Assembly (NCBI RefSeq): GCF_020523605.1
Contig: NZ_JAJAQI010000003.1
Location: 62,001-126,000, forward strand
DNA: 64,000 nucleotides
Origin: Roseicella aerolata
GTDB taxonomy: Bacteria; Pseudomonadota; Alphaproteobacteria; Acetobacterales; Acetobacteraceae
Direction of reading: 5' to 3'
The position numbers were made by a program, and so were the translations under genes. Positions 16,106 through 25,559 of the stretch are shown in pieces. Numbering within the stretch: the stretch's first letter is position 1; each line of letters begins with the position of its first letter. The notes beneath the pieces were generated by a model. It made no database searches, was not told the origin of the DNA, and saw only the letters and a list, made by a program, of their open reading frames with translations.

Positions 16106-16486
16106 TCAGCGCCGGCCCATGCCCCTGGGGCTGGTGTACATCACCTGGGCGTCCTCGCCCCCGCCGAGCAGCCAGGCCTCGCGGCCCATGCCGCCCGGGG
16201 CGGGCGCGCCGTAGATCCAGTACGGGCTCCCGCCATTATTGCCGCCGAAGGTGGCGACCCGGCCGGGCTGCTCCTGGGTGGCGCCGCCGCCGGCGCCGCC
16301 ACCGCCATAGGTGATGGTCCGGTCGTCGCCGCCACCGCTGAGGCTGGCGCTGCCGCCGCCGATGACATTGCCGGCCCGGACCGGCAGGCTGCCGCCATCG
16401 AGCGGGGCCTGGGCGAGGGCGGCTGCCGGGGCGGCAGCGAGGGCGCCGAGGAAGGCGAGGGACTGGAATGCGGTGCTGCGTGCCAT
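16106..16486 (-). CDS. Secreted Gly-rich protein of unknown function
   Basis: 126 aa. Sec signal peptide (FQSLAFLGALAAAPAAALAQ) followed by a short Gly/Ser/Asn-rich mature region with GGGSASLSGGGDD and GGGGAGGGATQEQ patches and a WIYGAPAPGG stretch. The ATG at 16486 is preceded by GGAGGA at 5 nt; an ATG four codons upstream is possible. No domain recognised. Composition suggests a surface or periplasmic protein. Confidence 0.65.
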   Translation of the reverse strand: MARSTAFQSLAFLGALAAAPAAALAQAPLDGGSLPVRAGNVIGGGSASLSGGGDDRTITYGGGGAGGGATQEQPGRVATFGGNNGGSPYWIYGAPAPGGMGREAWLLGGGEDAQVMYTSPRGMGRR

Positions 16487-16804
16487 GGTATCCTCCATCG
16501 CGGCCTTCTGAATGCCGCGTTCCGGGAGCGGGCTGAAAACAGGCAAGTCGGCAACGCCGTCTCTTTTATGCGGCCGGGGCGCTAAAATCTGTGACGCGGC
16601 GCACGGTACGGGCAGGGGCGGCCAAGGCCAGGACCCGGCCCTGGCGGCCGGTGGTCCGCCGGTCGGGAGGCTTCCCATGCCTGGCGCGTGACGTCCCGAG
16701 CTGCGGCCGAGGAAGGCGCGCCGCGGCCGGTGCTGCGCAGCCAAGGCCCGAAGGGCCGCCCGCTTCTGGGGCAGGACAGGCGTCAGCCTGTCCTGCCCCA
16801 AGGA
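16487..16804. other. 318-bp gap without a gene
   Basis: Holds the promoter region of the Gly-rich protein gene at its left edge (an AT-richer patch with CTTTTATG near 16563) and a strong hairpin at its right edge, described separately. The middle is GC-rich and I see no supported gene in it. Confidence 0.5.
16767..16800 (-). terminator. Perfect 15-bp hairpin after the EamA transporter gene
   Basis: TGGGGCAGGACAGGC and its exact inverse flank a GTCA loop, beginning 5 nt beyond the stop codon of the - strand transporter gene. The core GGACAGGC-NNNN-GCCTGTCC recurs (shorter) at 28693, also just past a - strand stop. Confidence 0.65.
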
Positions 16805-17779
16805 TCAGGCGCCCGGCTTCTTCCTGGTCTGGCTCCAGCCGATCCACAGCCCCGCCGCCATGATCACGGCGGCGCCGAGCCAGACGCCGGCATCCGGCCA
16901 GTCCCGGAAGAACAGCCAGCCCACCGCGACCGAGCCGATGAGCTGGAAGTACTGGAAGGGGGAGACGATATTGGCCGGCGCATAGCCCAGCGCCTTCGCC
17001 ACGCACCAATGCCCGAGCGCCCCGAGGATGCCGAGGCCGCAGAACAGCGCGATGTCGAACAGGCTGCCCGGCGTGATCCAGACGAAGGGCAGGACCAGCA
17101 GCATCCCGAAGGCGCCGATGACCGAGCTGTAGACCGTCGAGGTCTCGGGCGAATCCACCCCGGCGATGCGGCGCGTGAGGATCTGGTAGATCGCGTAGCA
17201 GGTCGCGCTGCCGAGCACGAGGAGCGAGGCCCAGTGGAAGACCTCCGAGCCCGGCCGGATCACGATCAGCACGCCAAGGAAGCCGCAGGCCAGCGCCGCC
17301 ACCCGGCCCGGTGTCGTCCGTTCCCCCAGCATCGGCCAGGCCAGCAGCGCCACGATCAGCGGCGCGGTCAGGCTGATGGCGGCCGCCTTGGCGATCGGGA
17401 TGAAGGTGATGGCGAAGAAATGGCAGAGATTGGAGGTGAACAGCATGCAGGAGCGCAGCAGCTGCACCCCGGGCCGCCTGGTGCGCAGGATGCCCAGGCC
17501 GTAGCGCGGCAGGAACAGCGCCAGCAGGAAGACGATATGGCCGAAGGCCCGGGCCCAGGAGACCTGCAGGCTGGAATAGTCGGCACCCAGGATCTTGGCG
17601 AAGCCGCCCATGACCGGGAAGAGCAGCCCCGAGAGGCACATGAAGACGATGCCGAGGAGGATGCGCTGGGCAGGGTAGGCCGGGGTGGCAGGGGTGGTGG
17701 CCGTGGCGGCGGCCGGCGCCGGTGCCGGCGGCCTCGTCTCATGGGTCACGCGTGCTGCCGCCCCGTTTTTTGCTGCCAT
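16805..17779 (-). CDS. EamA/DMT-superfamily transporter
   Basis: 324-aa inner-membrane protein with ten hydrophobic helices in two EamA repeats. The first covers GIVFMCLSGLLFPVMGGFAK to LLAWPMLGE, the second starts at LVLGSATCYAIYQILTRR. The conserved end-of-repeat Glu-Arg (LGERTTPGRVAALACGFLGV) is present. The first 35 residues are Pro/Ala/Thr-rich and cytoplasmic. DMT proteins export metabolites such as amino acids or nucleosides; nothing here tells the substrate. Divergent from the helicase gene at 17970. Confidence 0.88.
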   Translation of the reverse strand: MAAKNGAAARVTHETRPPAPAPAAATATTPATPAYPAQRILLGIVFMCLSGLLFPVMGGFAKILGADYSSLQVSWARAFGHIVFLLALFLPRYGLGILRTRRPGVQLLRSCMLFTSNLCHFFAITFIPIAKAAAISLTAPLIVALLAWPMLGERTTPGRVAALACGFLGVLIVIRPGSEVFHWASLLVLGSATCYAIYQILTRRIAGVDSPETSTVYSSVIGAFGMLLVLPFVWITPGSLFDIALFCGLGILGALGHWCVAKALGYAPANIVSPFQYFQLIGSVAVGWLFFRDWPDAGVWLGAAVIMAAGLWIGWSQTRKKPGA

Positions 17780-17828
17780 GCAGCATGGAGGGTGACGCTT
17801 TCCCTGGCAACGGCCTGCGTCGCTCCCA

Positions 17829-17834
17829 TATAAG
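17829..17834 (+). promoter_or_regulatory. Possible -10 element for the Suv3-like helicase
   Basis: TATAAG in an otherwise GC-rich divergent intergenic region, about 135 bp before the helicase start. Only a weak -35 match (TGGCAA, 18-nt spacing) is seen. Confidence 0.3.
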
Positions 17835-17969
17835 GCATGCCGCCGGCAGGGGTGTCATCGCGCCCCCGGAACGCCTAAAAGGCCATCGAACGGCCCACGG
17901 CTTGCATCCGGCAGCCCATCTGGCCTGTTCCATGGCGCGACCCCCGCGAGGGTCGCGGAGAGTACTGCT

Positions 17970-20351
17970 TTGACCACACCCTATGATGTCCCCTTCGACC
18001 CGGTCGACCTGCCGGAGGCCGATCTGCGGCGCGGCGTCTCGCCGGCCGAGGCGGCGATCCTGGCCGCCGGCCTGGAGGTCGAGGCGCGGGAGATGCCCGC
18101 GCTGATCCGCCGCGTGGAGCGGCGGATGCCGGCCGATGCCGACGCCGTCCGGACCGCGCTCTGCGAGGTGCGCCGCCGCGGCTGGATCGCCCGGCTCAAC
18201 GACCTCGCCAACCGCGCCGGCCGCGTCTGGGTCCGCCGGGCGGATAACGAGACCGCCGTCGGCACCGTGACCGAGCTGGTCCCGGCCGATGAGACCCTGC
18301 TGGCCGCGCTGGACCAGGCGCTCGCCAACCGCTTCCGTGCACTCGGCCCGACGCCCGAGGCGGCGCTGGAGGCGGTGGTGGCGGAGCTGACCGAGTCCGG
18401 CAATGCCGGCCTTTCGGCCGACCGCCATGCGACCCTGGCGCGGGAGGTCGCGGCCGCCTTCGGCCTGACCGGCGACGACTCCCTGCCCTTCCTCGATGAG
18501 GTCGGCGCCCGCGAGGCCCGCCGGCGCCGCGAGGTACGGGAGGCCGAGACCGCCGCCCGGGCCAAGCGCCGGGAGGAGGTCGCGCGGCTGCGCGCCTGGG
18601 AGAAGAGCCTGGTCGAGTTCCGCGAGGTGCCCGACCTGCTCGCCTGCGGCGAGCGGGAGGCGCTGCGCTGGATCGCCGCCGGCCTCATCCCGGTCGCCCG
18701 CCGCATCCCGCAACGGGGTGGGCGGGAGAAGTGGGAATTCGACCCGGCCGAGCTGGCGCCGTTGCGCACCGTGGTCCCGCAATGGCGGGAGGCCGACAAG
18801 GCGGCGGTCGAGGCGAAGAAGCGGGGCGGCCCGGCCGCGCCGGCGCTGAAGCTGGGCAAGGGGGCGGTCGCCGCCATCGCCCGGGTCGCGGCGCTCGACC
18901 GCTATGCCGGCCATTTCGCCACCGCCCGCGCGCTGAACCGGCGGATCACGCTGGTCACAGGCCCGACCAATTCGGGCAAGAGCCATACCGCGCTGGATGC
19001 CCTGGCCAAGGCCGATAACGGCATGGCGCTGGCCCCGCTGCGGCTGCTGGCGCATGAGTTCCGCGATGCGCTCGGCAGCCGTGGCGTCCCGGCCTCCCTC
19101 TCCACCGGGGAGGAGCGGATCCCGGTTCCCGGTGCCCGGCACCTGGCCGCCACCGTCGAGATGTGCCCCTTCCACCTGCCGGTGGATGTGGCGGTGGTCG
19201 ATGAGATCCAGATGCTGGCCGACCGCGACCGCGGCGCCGCCTGGACCGCCGCCATCATGGGCGCCCCGGCCCGGCATGTCTTCGTCCTCGGCGCGCCGGA
19301 GGGCGCGACCCAGGTGCGGCGCATCGCCGAGCTCTGCGGCGACCCGCTCGAGGAGGTCAGCCTGCAGCGCAAGAGCCCGCTGATCGCGGCGAAGGCCGCG
19401 GTCGGCCTCGGCGACCTGCGGCCGGGCGATGCGCTGGTCGCCTTCTCCCGCCGGGAGGTGCTGGACCTGCGGGCCGAGCTGGTCCGCCGTGGCAAGCGCG
19501 TGGCGGTGGTCTATGGCGCCCTCAGCCCCGAGGTGCGGCGTGCCGAGGCGGCCCGCTTCCGGGAGGGCGATGCGGACATCCTGGTGGCGACGGATGCCAT
19601 CGGCATGGGGCTCAACCTGCCGATCCGCCGCGTCATCTTCTCGACGCTGCGCAAATTCGACGGCGAGGAGCGCCGCGAGCTGCATGCGCAGGAGGTGAAG
19701 CAGATCGGCGGCCGCGCCGGCCGCTTCGGCCGCTTCGAGGAGGGCGTGGTGGCGGTGCTGGCCGGCGCCGGCAGCCCGGAATTCGTGCGCATGATGCTGG
19801 AGGCGCCGCCGGTGCCGCCGGAGGACCCGCGCCCGCTGGTGCAGCCGGATGCCGACATCATCGCCAATGTCGCCCAGGAGATCGGCTCGGACAGCCTGTT
19901 CGGCGTGCTGGCGCGCATCAAGCGCGCGGTGCTGCGGCCGGATGATCCGAACTACCGCCTGGCCGACCTGACCCAGGCCATGGCCGTGGCGGGCGCCATC
20001 GACGGCGTCGGCGGGCTGGACCTGCTGCAGCGCTGGACCTATGCGCTCTGCCCGGTGGATGAGCGCGACAATGGCGTCGCCCGCCTGGCCCGCTGGGCCA
20101 TCGAGCATGGCGCCGGCCGCCCGGTCCCGCCGCCCAATGCCGGCCGCCTGCCGGCGCCGGAGCGCGCCAGCCGGGATGAGCTGGAGCGGGCCGAGAAGAC
20201 CCACAAGCGCCTGGTCGCTTGGCGCTGGCTCTCGCTGCGCTTCCCGCAGGCCTATGTCGCGCGGGAGGAGGCGGTGGCCGAGACCGAGCGGCTGGACCGC
20301 TGGATCGAGGATGTCCTGCGCCAGCAGCGCCGCGCGAAGCTGGTGGCCTGA
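17970..20351 (+). CDS. Suv3-like DEAD/DExH RNA helicase
   Basis: 793-aa superfamily 2 helicase of the mitochondrial Suv3 type found in alphaproteobacteria. An N-terminal region of about 300 aa with a charged coiled-coil-like stretch (EARRRREVREAETAARAKRREEVARL) precedes the core. The core has Walker A GPTNSGKS at residues 331-338, VVDEIQM (motif II), SLQRKSPL, then VATDAIGMGLNLPI and QIGGRAGRFG (motif VI). The C-terminal Suv3 helical domain follows. The start is a TTG with GGAGAG upstream; no in-frame ATG exists until about codon 41, which would still leave the core intact. Likely unwinds structured RNA during decay. Confidence 0.9.
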   Translation: MTTPYDVPFDPVDLPEADLRRGVSPAEAAILAAGLEVEAREMPALIRRVERRMPADADAVRTALCEVRRRGWIARLNDLANRAGRVWVRRADNETAVGTVTELVPADETLLAALDQALANRFRALGPTPEAALEAVVAELTESGNAGLSADRHATLAREVAAAFGLTGDDSLPFLDEVGAREARRRREVREAETAARAKRREEVARLRAWEKSLVEFREVPDLLACGEREALRWIAAGLIPVARRIPQRGGREKWEFDPAELAPLRTVVPQWREADKAAVEAKKRGGPAAPALKLGKGAVAAIARVAALDRYAGHFATARALNRRITLVTGPTNSGKSHTALDALAKADNGMALAPLRLLAHEFRDALGSRGVPASLSTGEERIPVPGARHLAATVEMCPFHLPVDVAVVDEIQMLADRDRGAAWTAAIMGAPARHVFVLGAPEGATQVRRIAELCGDPLEEVSLQRKSPLIAAKAAVGLGDLRPGDALVAFSRREVLDLRAELVRRGKRVAVVYGALSPEVRRAEAARFREGDADILVATDAIGMGLNLPIRRVIFSTLRKFDGEERRELHAQEVKQIGGRAGRFGRFEEGVVAVLAGAGSPEFVRMMLEAPPVPPEDPRPLVQPDADIIANVAQEIGSDSLFGVLARIKRAVLRPDDPNYRLADLTQAMAVAGAIDGVGGLDLLQRWTYALCPVDERDNGVARLARWAIEHGAGRPVPPPNAGRLPAPERASRDELERAEKTHKRLVAWRWLSLRFPQAYVAREEAVAETERLDRWIEDVLRQQRRAKLVA

Positions 20352-20456
20352 GAGCAGATCGCCGCAGGGCCGACCCGCCCGGAGGCGAGACGCTGCTCCA
20401 TGAGACAGGAGCAGATCGCCGCGGGGCGGAAGCGCCCGGCGGTGTCACTCTGCTCC
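20352..20456 (+). repeat. Dispersed hairpin repeat, doubled first-hairpin form (copy B)
   Basis: Two tandem units begin GAGCAGATCGCCGC: the first starts on the base after the helicase stop (GAGCAG 20352-20357 with CTGCTC 20393-20398), the second pairs GGAGCAGA (20408-20415) with TCTGCTCC (20449-20456) around GGGCG-GAAG-CGCCC. The second-hairpin half seen in other copies is missing. Confidence 0.7.
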
Positions 20457-20466
20457 ATGAACGAAG

Positions 20467-20513
20467 GCCGGAGCGTCCCGACGCCGCCATGGGCGGCGTC
20501 GGGACGCTCCGGC
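20467..20513. terminator. Perfect 22-bp inverted repeat with a 3-nt loop
   Basis: The arm at 20467-20488 (GCCGGAGCGTCCCGACGCCG, then CC) is the exact inverse of 20492-20513; loop ATG. It is the strongest hairpin in the window and lies between the Suv3-like and DEAD-box helicase genes. No T-tract follows. It may end transcription, cap an mRNA 3' end or be a target of the RNA helicases; only the structure is certain. Confidence 0.6.
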
Positions 20514-20650
20514 ACGGCCCGCCCTGCCCGCCCCGGGGCACGGGCGGACCACCGACCCCCTGCAGGCCGGTCCCGAGCCGGCCACCCCCTGTGCGCCTCC
20601 ACCCGCCGCTCGGCGGGGCGCGGAGTCGCCCCGACCCGAGTATCGCATCA

Positions 20651-22300
20651 ATGCCTTTCCCCTCCCTTCCTGCCCCGCTCCTCGCCGCGCTGACCGAGCG
20701 CGGCTATGCCGAGCCTACCCCCGTGCAGGCGGCCGTCCTGCAGCCGGATGCCGTGGGCCGCGACCTGCTCGTCTCCGCCCAGACCGGCTCCGGCAAGACC
20801 GTCGCCTTCGGCCTCGCCATGGCGGCCGAGCTGCTGGGCGAGGCCGAGCGCCTGCCGCCGCCCGGCGCGCCGCTGGCGCTGGTGGTAGCCCCGACGCGTG
20901 AACTGGCCCTGCAGGTGCAGTCGGAACTCGCCTGGCTCTACGCCCCGGCCGGCGGCCGCGTCGTCTCCGGCGTCGGCGGCACCGACCCGGTGGCGGAGCG
21001 CCGGGCGCTCGCCCGTGGCGCCCATATCGTCGCCGGCACGCCCGGCCGCCTGCGCGACCATCTGGAACGCGGCAATCTCGACCCCTCCGCCATTCGCGCC
21101 GTGGTGCTGGATGAGGCGGATGAGATGCTCGACATGGGCTTCCGCGAGGAACTGGAAGCGATCCTGGAGACGACGCCGGCGGAGCGCCGGACGCTGCTGT
21201 TCTCCGCGACGGTGCCCAAGGGCATCGCGCAACTGGCGAAGCAGTACCAGCGCGACGCGCTGCGCATCTCCGCCGGCGACGAGGGGTCCCAGCATGGCGA
21301 CATCGACTACCAGGCCCTGCTGATCGCCCCGCATGAGACCGAGCGCGCGGTGGTCAATGCGCTGCGCTTCTTCGAGGCGCGCGCGGCCATGGTCTTCTGC
21401 CGCACCCGCGCGACGGTCGCCCGGCTGCACGGCAACCTGGCGGAGCGCGGCTTCGCCGCCGTGGCGCTCTCCGGCGAACTGTCCCAGGCCGAGCGCAACC
21501 GTGCGCTCCAGGGCCTGCGGGACGGCCGCGCCCGGGTCTGCGTCGCGACCGATGTCGCGGCGCGCGGCATCGACCTGCCGGATCTCGGCCTGGTCATCCA
21601 TGCCGAACTGCCGAACGACCCGGAGACGCTGCTGCACCGCTCCGGCCGCACCGGCCGCGCCGGCCGCAAGGGCACCAGTGTGCTGCTGGTGCCGCACAAC
21701 CGCCGCCGCGCGGCGGAGCGCCTGCTGACCGAGGCGCGGGTCCGCGCGACCTGGGCCCCGGCGCCTTCGGCCGAGGCGATCCGCGCCCAGGACGATACCC
21801 GCATCCTGGCCCAGGCCATGGAGACCACGGGGGAGGAGGCTTCGGATGGCGACCTGGCGCTGGCCCGCAAGCTGCTGGAGGACCGCGCGCCGGAGGCCGT
21901 CGCCGCCGCGCTGATCCAGGCGCTGCGCGCGCCGCTGCCGGCACCCGAGGAACTCGCTGCGCCGGCGGAGCGCGCGCCCGCCGCGCCGCGCCAGCCGCGC
22001 GGGGCGGCGGGCCAGGACGGAGTCTGGTTCCGGATGAATCTCGGCCGCAGCAACGGCAATGCCGATCCGCGCTGGGTCCTGCCCTTCCTCTGCCGCCGCG
22101 GGCATGTCACCCGGCAGGAGATCGGCCGCATCCGGGTCATGGACCGGGAGACGCAGTTCGAGGTCGCGCCCTGGGCCGCCAACCGCTTCGCCGCCGCGGC
22201 GCAGCGGCCGGCCGAGGAGGAGGACGCACATATCCGCATCCTGCCGCTGCAGGCGGCAAAGGGCGGGGAGGAGGCAAAGCGCCGCCGGCCCCGCGCCTGA
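20651..22300 (+). CDS. DEAD-box RNA helicase with DbpA-type C-terminal domain
   Basis: 549 aa. The Q-motif region (GYAEPTPVQ) is followed by AQTGSGKT at residues 43-50, PTRELALQ, GTPGRL, VVLDEADEMLDMGF, LLFSATVPKG, then VATDVAARGIDLPD and HRSGRTGRAG. The tail (about residues 455-530, WFRMNLGRSNGNADPRWV and VTRQEIGRIRV) matches the DbpA/CsdA RNA-binding fold, which points to ribosome assembly or cold-shock mRNA remodelling. The ATG at 20651 fits the family; the frame is open to 20219 but that part overlaps the Suv3-like gene and the repeats. Confidence 0.93.
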   Translation: MPFPSLPAPLLAALTERGYAEPTPVQAAVLQPDAVGRDLLVSAQTGSGKTVAFGLAMAAELLGEAERLPPPGAPLALVVAPTRELALQVQSELAWLYAPAGGRVVSGVGGTDPVAERRALARGAHIVAGTPGRLRDHLERGNLDPSAIRAVVLDEADEMLDMGFREELEAILETTPAERRTLLFSATVPKGIAQLAKQYQRDALRISAGDEGSQHGDIDYQALLIAPHETERAVVNALRFFEARAAMVFCRTRATVARLHGNLAERGFAAVALSGELSQAERNRALQGLRDGRARVCVATDVAARGIDLPDLGLVIHAELPNDPETLLHRSGRTGRAGRKGTSVLLVPHNRRRAAERLLTEARVRATWAPAPSAEAIRAQDDTRILAQAMETTGEEASDGDLALARKLLEDRAPEAVAAALIQALRAPLPAPEELAAPAERAPAAPRQPRGAAGQDGVWFRMNLGRSNGNADPRWVLPFLCRRGHVTRQEIGRIRVMDRETQFEVAPWAANRFAAAAQRPAEEEDAHIRILPLQAAKGGEEAKRRRPRA

Positions 22301-22365
22301 CCGGGCCGTCCTGCGCGCATACTGATGCGCAGGGCGGTCAGCCCCATGGTTCGAACGAGCGATCG

Positions 22366-22398
22366 CGCCGCCCGGGTGGGTTCACCCGGGCGGCGTTT
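22366..22398 (+). terminator. Intrinsic terminator after the DEAD-box helicase gene
   Basis: Perfect 13-bp stem CGCCGCCCGGGTG / CACCCGGGCGGCG with a GGTT loop and a short TTT right after, 66 nt past the stop. Among the best classical terminators in this window. Confidence 0.7.
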
Positions 22399-22479
22399 GC
22401 GTCAGGCAGGGCGCGGGCGAAGGGCGTCAGGCCCTGATGGCCTTTCGCTCCGGACGTCGCCGGCCCTGTCCGGGGCAGG

Positions 22480-22722
22480 CTACCGCCAGGCCGGCCGGCC
22501 GAGATTGACGTCCCGCCCGCTGGTCAGCGCGCCGCCCGCGGCACCTGCCGCGCCACCGAGCAGCGCGCCGGTGCCGACGCTGCCGCCGGTCAGCGCGCCG
22601 ATGCCCGCGCCGGCGCCCGCGCCCAGCAGGCCGCCCGAGACCGCCCGGTCGCCGGTGGAGTAGCCGCAGGCGCCGAGGCCGAGGGCGGCGAGGGTCAACA
22701 GGCCGAGGCCTAATTTCCGCAT
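22480..22722 (-). CDS. Small glycine-zipper lipoprotein
   Basis: 80 aa. A lipoprotein signal (MRKLGLGLLTLAALGLGAC) places the Cys at about residue 19, after which GYSTGDRAVSGGLLGAGAGA and a run of GxxxG-like repeats form a YMGG-type glycine zipper. Such proteins sit in the outer membrane or periplasm and are widespread in alphaproteobacteria without a firm role. Start chosen at the ATG that begins the signal peptide. Divergent from mreB. Confidence 0.78.
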   Translation of the reverse strand: MRKLGLGLLTLAALGLGACGYSTGDRAVSGGLLGAGAGAGIGALTGGSVGTGALLGGAAGAAGGALTSGRDVNLGRPAWR

Positions 22723-22951
22723 CTGTCGTCTCCTCTCGAGAGGGGACCCGATCAACGCGGAGCGTTACGGTCCGGTTGCGCACGGGAGTGGCAGAGGCCC
22801 CGGCGGGGTTTCGGTCGGTCCGTGGACAGAAGGCTTGAGCCCGGGCCGGCGGGGGGGTAAGCCAACGCCGCAGCCCGACCCCCCGCAATCGTGATCGGGG
22901 GCCCCGCCCCGTCCGGAGGGCCGCGCCGGCGCCGCGGGCCATGACATCTGA

Positions 22952-24013
<1,062 letters not shown>

Positions 24014-24045
24014 TGGGCAACTGAGCTGGCGCCCACGGAGGAGCC

Positions 24046-24909
24046 GTGATCCGTCTCAGCGTTCCGCTCCGGCAGGCTCTTTCGCGGCTGTCGCTTCCCG
24101 TGCTGATCGCCGCGGCCTTCGGCACCATGCTGCTCGGCAAGGCGGATGCCCTGCTGGCGGAGCGGGCGCGGATGGCGCTGGCCGATGCCCTGACCCCGAT
24201 CTGGGGCGTGCTGCAGCAGCCTGTGGCGGCGACGCGGGACAGTTTCCGGGAAGCCGGCATGCTGTTGAACATGCGCAGCGAGAATGCCCGGCTGCGCGCG
24301 GAGAACGAGCGGCTGCACCGCTGGCAGGCGGCGGCGCTGGCGCTGGAGGCGGAGAACGCCATGCTGCGCCGCCAGCTCGCCTTCGTGCCGGAAGCGGCGC
24401 CCGCCTTCACCACCGCCCGGGTCGTCGCCGATGGCGGCGGCACCTATGCCCGCGCCGTGCTGCTGGCCGCCGGCCCGCACCACCCCGTCCGCAAGGGCCA
24501 GGTCGCACTGGATGACCGCGGCCTGGCGGGCCGGGTGACGGAGGTCGGCGCCCGCTCCGCCCGCGTCATGCTGGCGACCGACATGAACAGCCGCATCCCG
24601 GTGGTGCTGGAGGGCAGCCGGGCGCGGGCCGTGATGGCCGGCACCAACGGCGCCCGGCCGCGGCTGCAATACTGGCCGGCCGGCACCCAGCCGCAGGAGG
24701 GCGACCGCGTCGTCACCAGCGCGGAGGCGAATGCCTTCCCGGCGGGCCTGCCGGTCGGGGTGGTGCGCTGGAGCGAGTCCGGCGCCGCCGAGGTGGAGCT
24801 CTTTGCCCGGCTCGACCGGCTGGATGTGCTGCGCCTGTTCGATTACGGCCTCTCCGGCATCCTGCCGCCGGAAGCGGTGGCGCGGCCGGAGCCGCGATCC
24901 AGGCGTTGA
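24046..24909 (+). CDS. mreC: Rod shape-determining protein MreC
   Basis: 287 aa. One N-terminal membrane helix (residues about 16-34), a coiled coil (ENARLRAENERLHRWQAAALA) and a C-terminal beta domain with VARVVADGG-type strands, RKGQVALDDRGLAGRVTEVG and DMNSRIPVVLEGSRARAVMAG are the standard MreC layout. It links MreB and the PBP2/RodA synthase in the periplasm. GTG start with GGAGGAG just upstream, 32 nt after mreB. Confidence 0.93.
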   Translation: MIRLSVPLRQALSRLSLPVLIAAAFGTMLLGKADALLAERARMALADALTPIWGVLQQPVAATRDSFREAGMLLNMRSENARLRAENERLHRWQAAALALEAENAMLRRQLAFVPEAAPAFTTARVVADGGGTYARAVLLAAGPHHPVRKGQVALDDRGLAGRVTEVGARSARVMLATDMNSRIPVVLEGSRARAVMAGTNGARPRLQYWPAGTQPQEGDRVVTSAEANAFPAGLPVGVVRWSESGAAEVELFARLDRLDVLRLFDYGLSGILPPEAVARPEPRSRR

Positions 24910-24973
24910 ACGCCTGCAGACGAGGTGTCCCATGCTTCGCCATGGACGCCGTGACCGGAACCAGGGAGCCCGC

Positions 24974-25507
24974 ATGAAGGGAAGGCCGGCACCCGCTTCC
25001 GGCCTGCTGCGGCAGGCCGACGCGCTGGCGCGCGCCGCCCTGCCGACCGGGCTGACCGCGATCCTGCTCGTGCTCGCCGCCGTGCCGGTCGGGCTGTTCG
25101 GGCTGGTGCCGGCGGTCGCGCTGCCCTGCGTCTTCTTCTGGTCGGTCTTCCGCCCGGCCGCGCTGCCGCCGCCGGCGGTCTTCGGACTCGGCCTGCTGCA
25201 GGACCTGCTGACCGCGGCGCCGCCCGGCGCCGGCGTGCTGGTGCTTCTGGTCACGCACGGGCTGGCGGCGCGCTGGCGCCGCTTCCTGGTGAAGCAGTCC
25301 TTCCTGGTGGTCTGGCTGGTCTTCTGCGGCTTCACCGCCGGGGCCGCGCTGCTCGGCGGGGCGCTGCAGGCGCTGCTTCTCTGGCGCTTCCTGCCGGTGC
25401 CGCCCGGCTTCTGGCAGGCACTGCTGACCGCCGGCCTCTATCCCGGGCTCGCCTGGATGCTCACCCGGGTGCATGAGGCGATGCTGCGGGCGGAGGCGGC
25501 GCCATGA
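24974..25507 (+). CDS. mreD: Rod shape-determining protein MreD
   Basis: 177-aa inner-membrane protein with about five hydrophobic helices, including LPTGLTAILLVLAAVPVGLF and the family-typical PPPAVFGLGLLQDLLTAAPPG. The ATG at 24974 follows GGGAG. It completes the MreBCD scaffold. Its stop overlaps an ATG that opens the first of two duplicated micro-ORFs before mrdA. Confidence 0.9.
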   Translation: MKGRPAPASGLLRQADALARAALPTGLTAILLVLAAVPVGLFGLVPAVALPCVFFWSVFRPAALPPPAVFGLGLLQDLLTAAPPGAGVLVLLVTHGLAARWRRFLVKQSFLVVWLVFCGFTAGAALLGGALQALLLWRFLPVPPGFWQALLTAGLYPGLAWMLTRVHEAMLRAEAAP

Positions 25508-25559
25508 GCCGTCGCGCGGAGGGCGCGCCATGAGCCGTCGCGCGGAGAGCGCGCCATGA
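25501..25559 (+). repeat. Duplicated 26-bp stop/start junction with two coupled 9-residue micro-ORFs
   Basis: A 26-bp unit beginning GCCATGAGCCGTCGCGCGGA occurs twice (25501-25526, 25527-25552; one base differs) and starts a third time at mrdA. The mreD stop overlaps ATG 25504, which encodes MSRRAEGAP and stops in an ATGA overlap with ATG 25530, which encodes MSRRAESAP and stops in an ATGA overlap with the mrdA ATG at 25556. The chain keeps translational coupling although 26 is not a multiple of three. Confidence 0.85.

Noticed and set aside
20219-20650. Extended N-terminus for the DEAD-box helicase
   Set aside because: Overlaps the Suv3-like gene and the hairpin repeats; the Q-motif begins right after the ATG at 20651.
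22340-22400. Possible tRNA because of a GGTTCGAAC T-loop-like string
   Set aside because: No acceptor, D or anticodon stems can be formed around it; the adjacent hairpin is a terminator.
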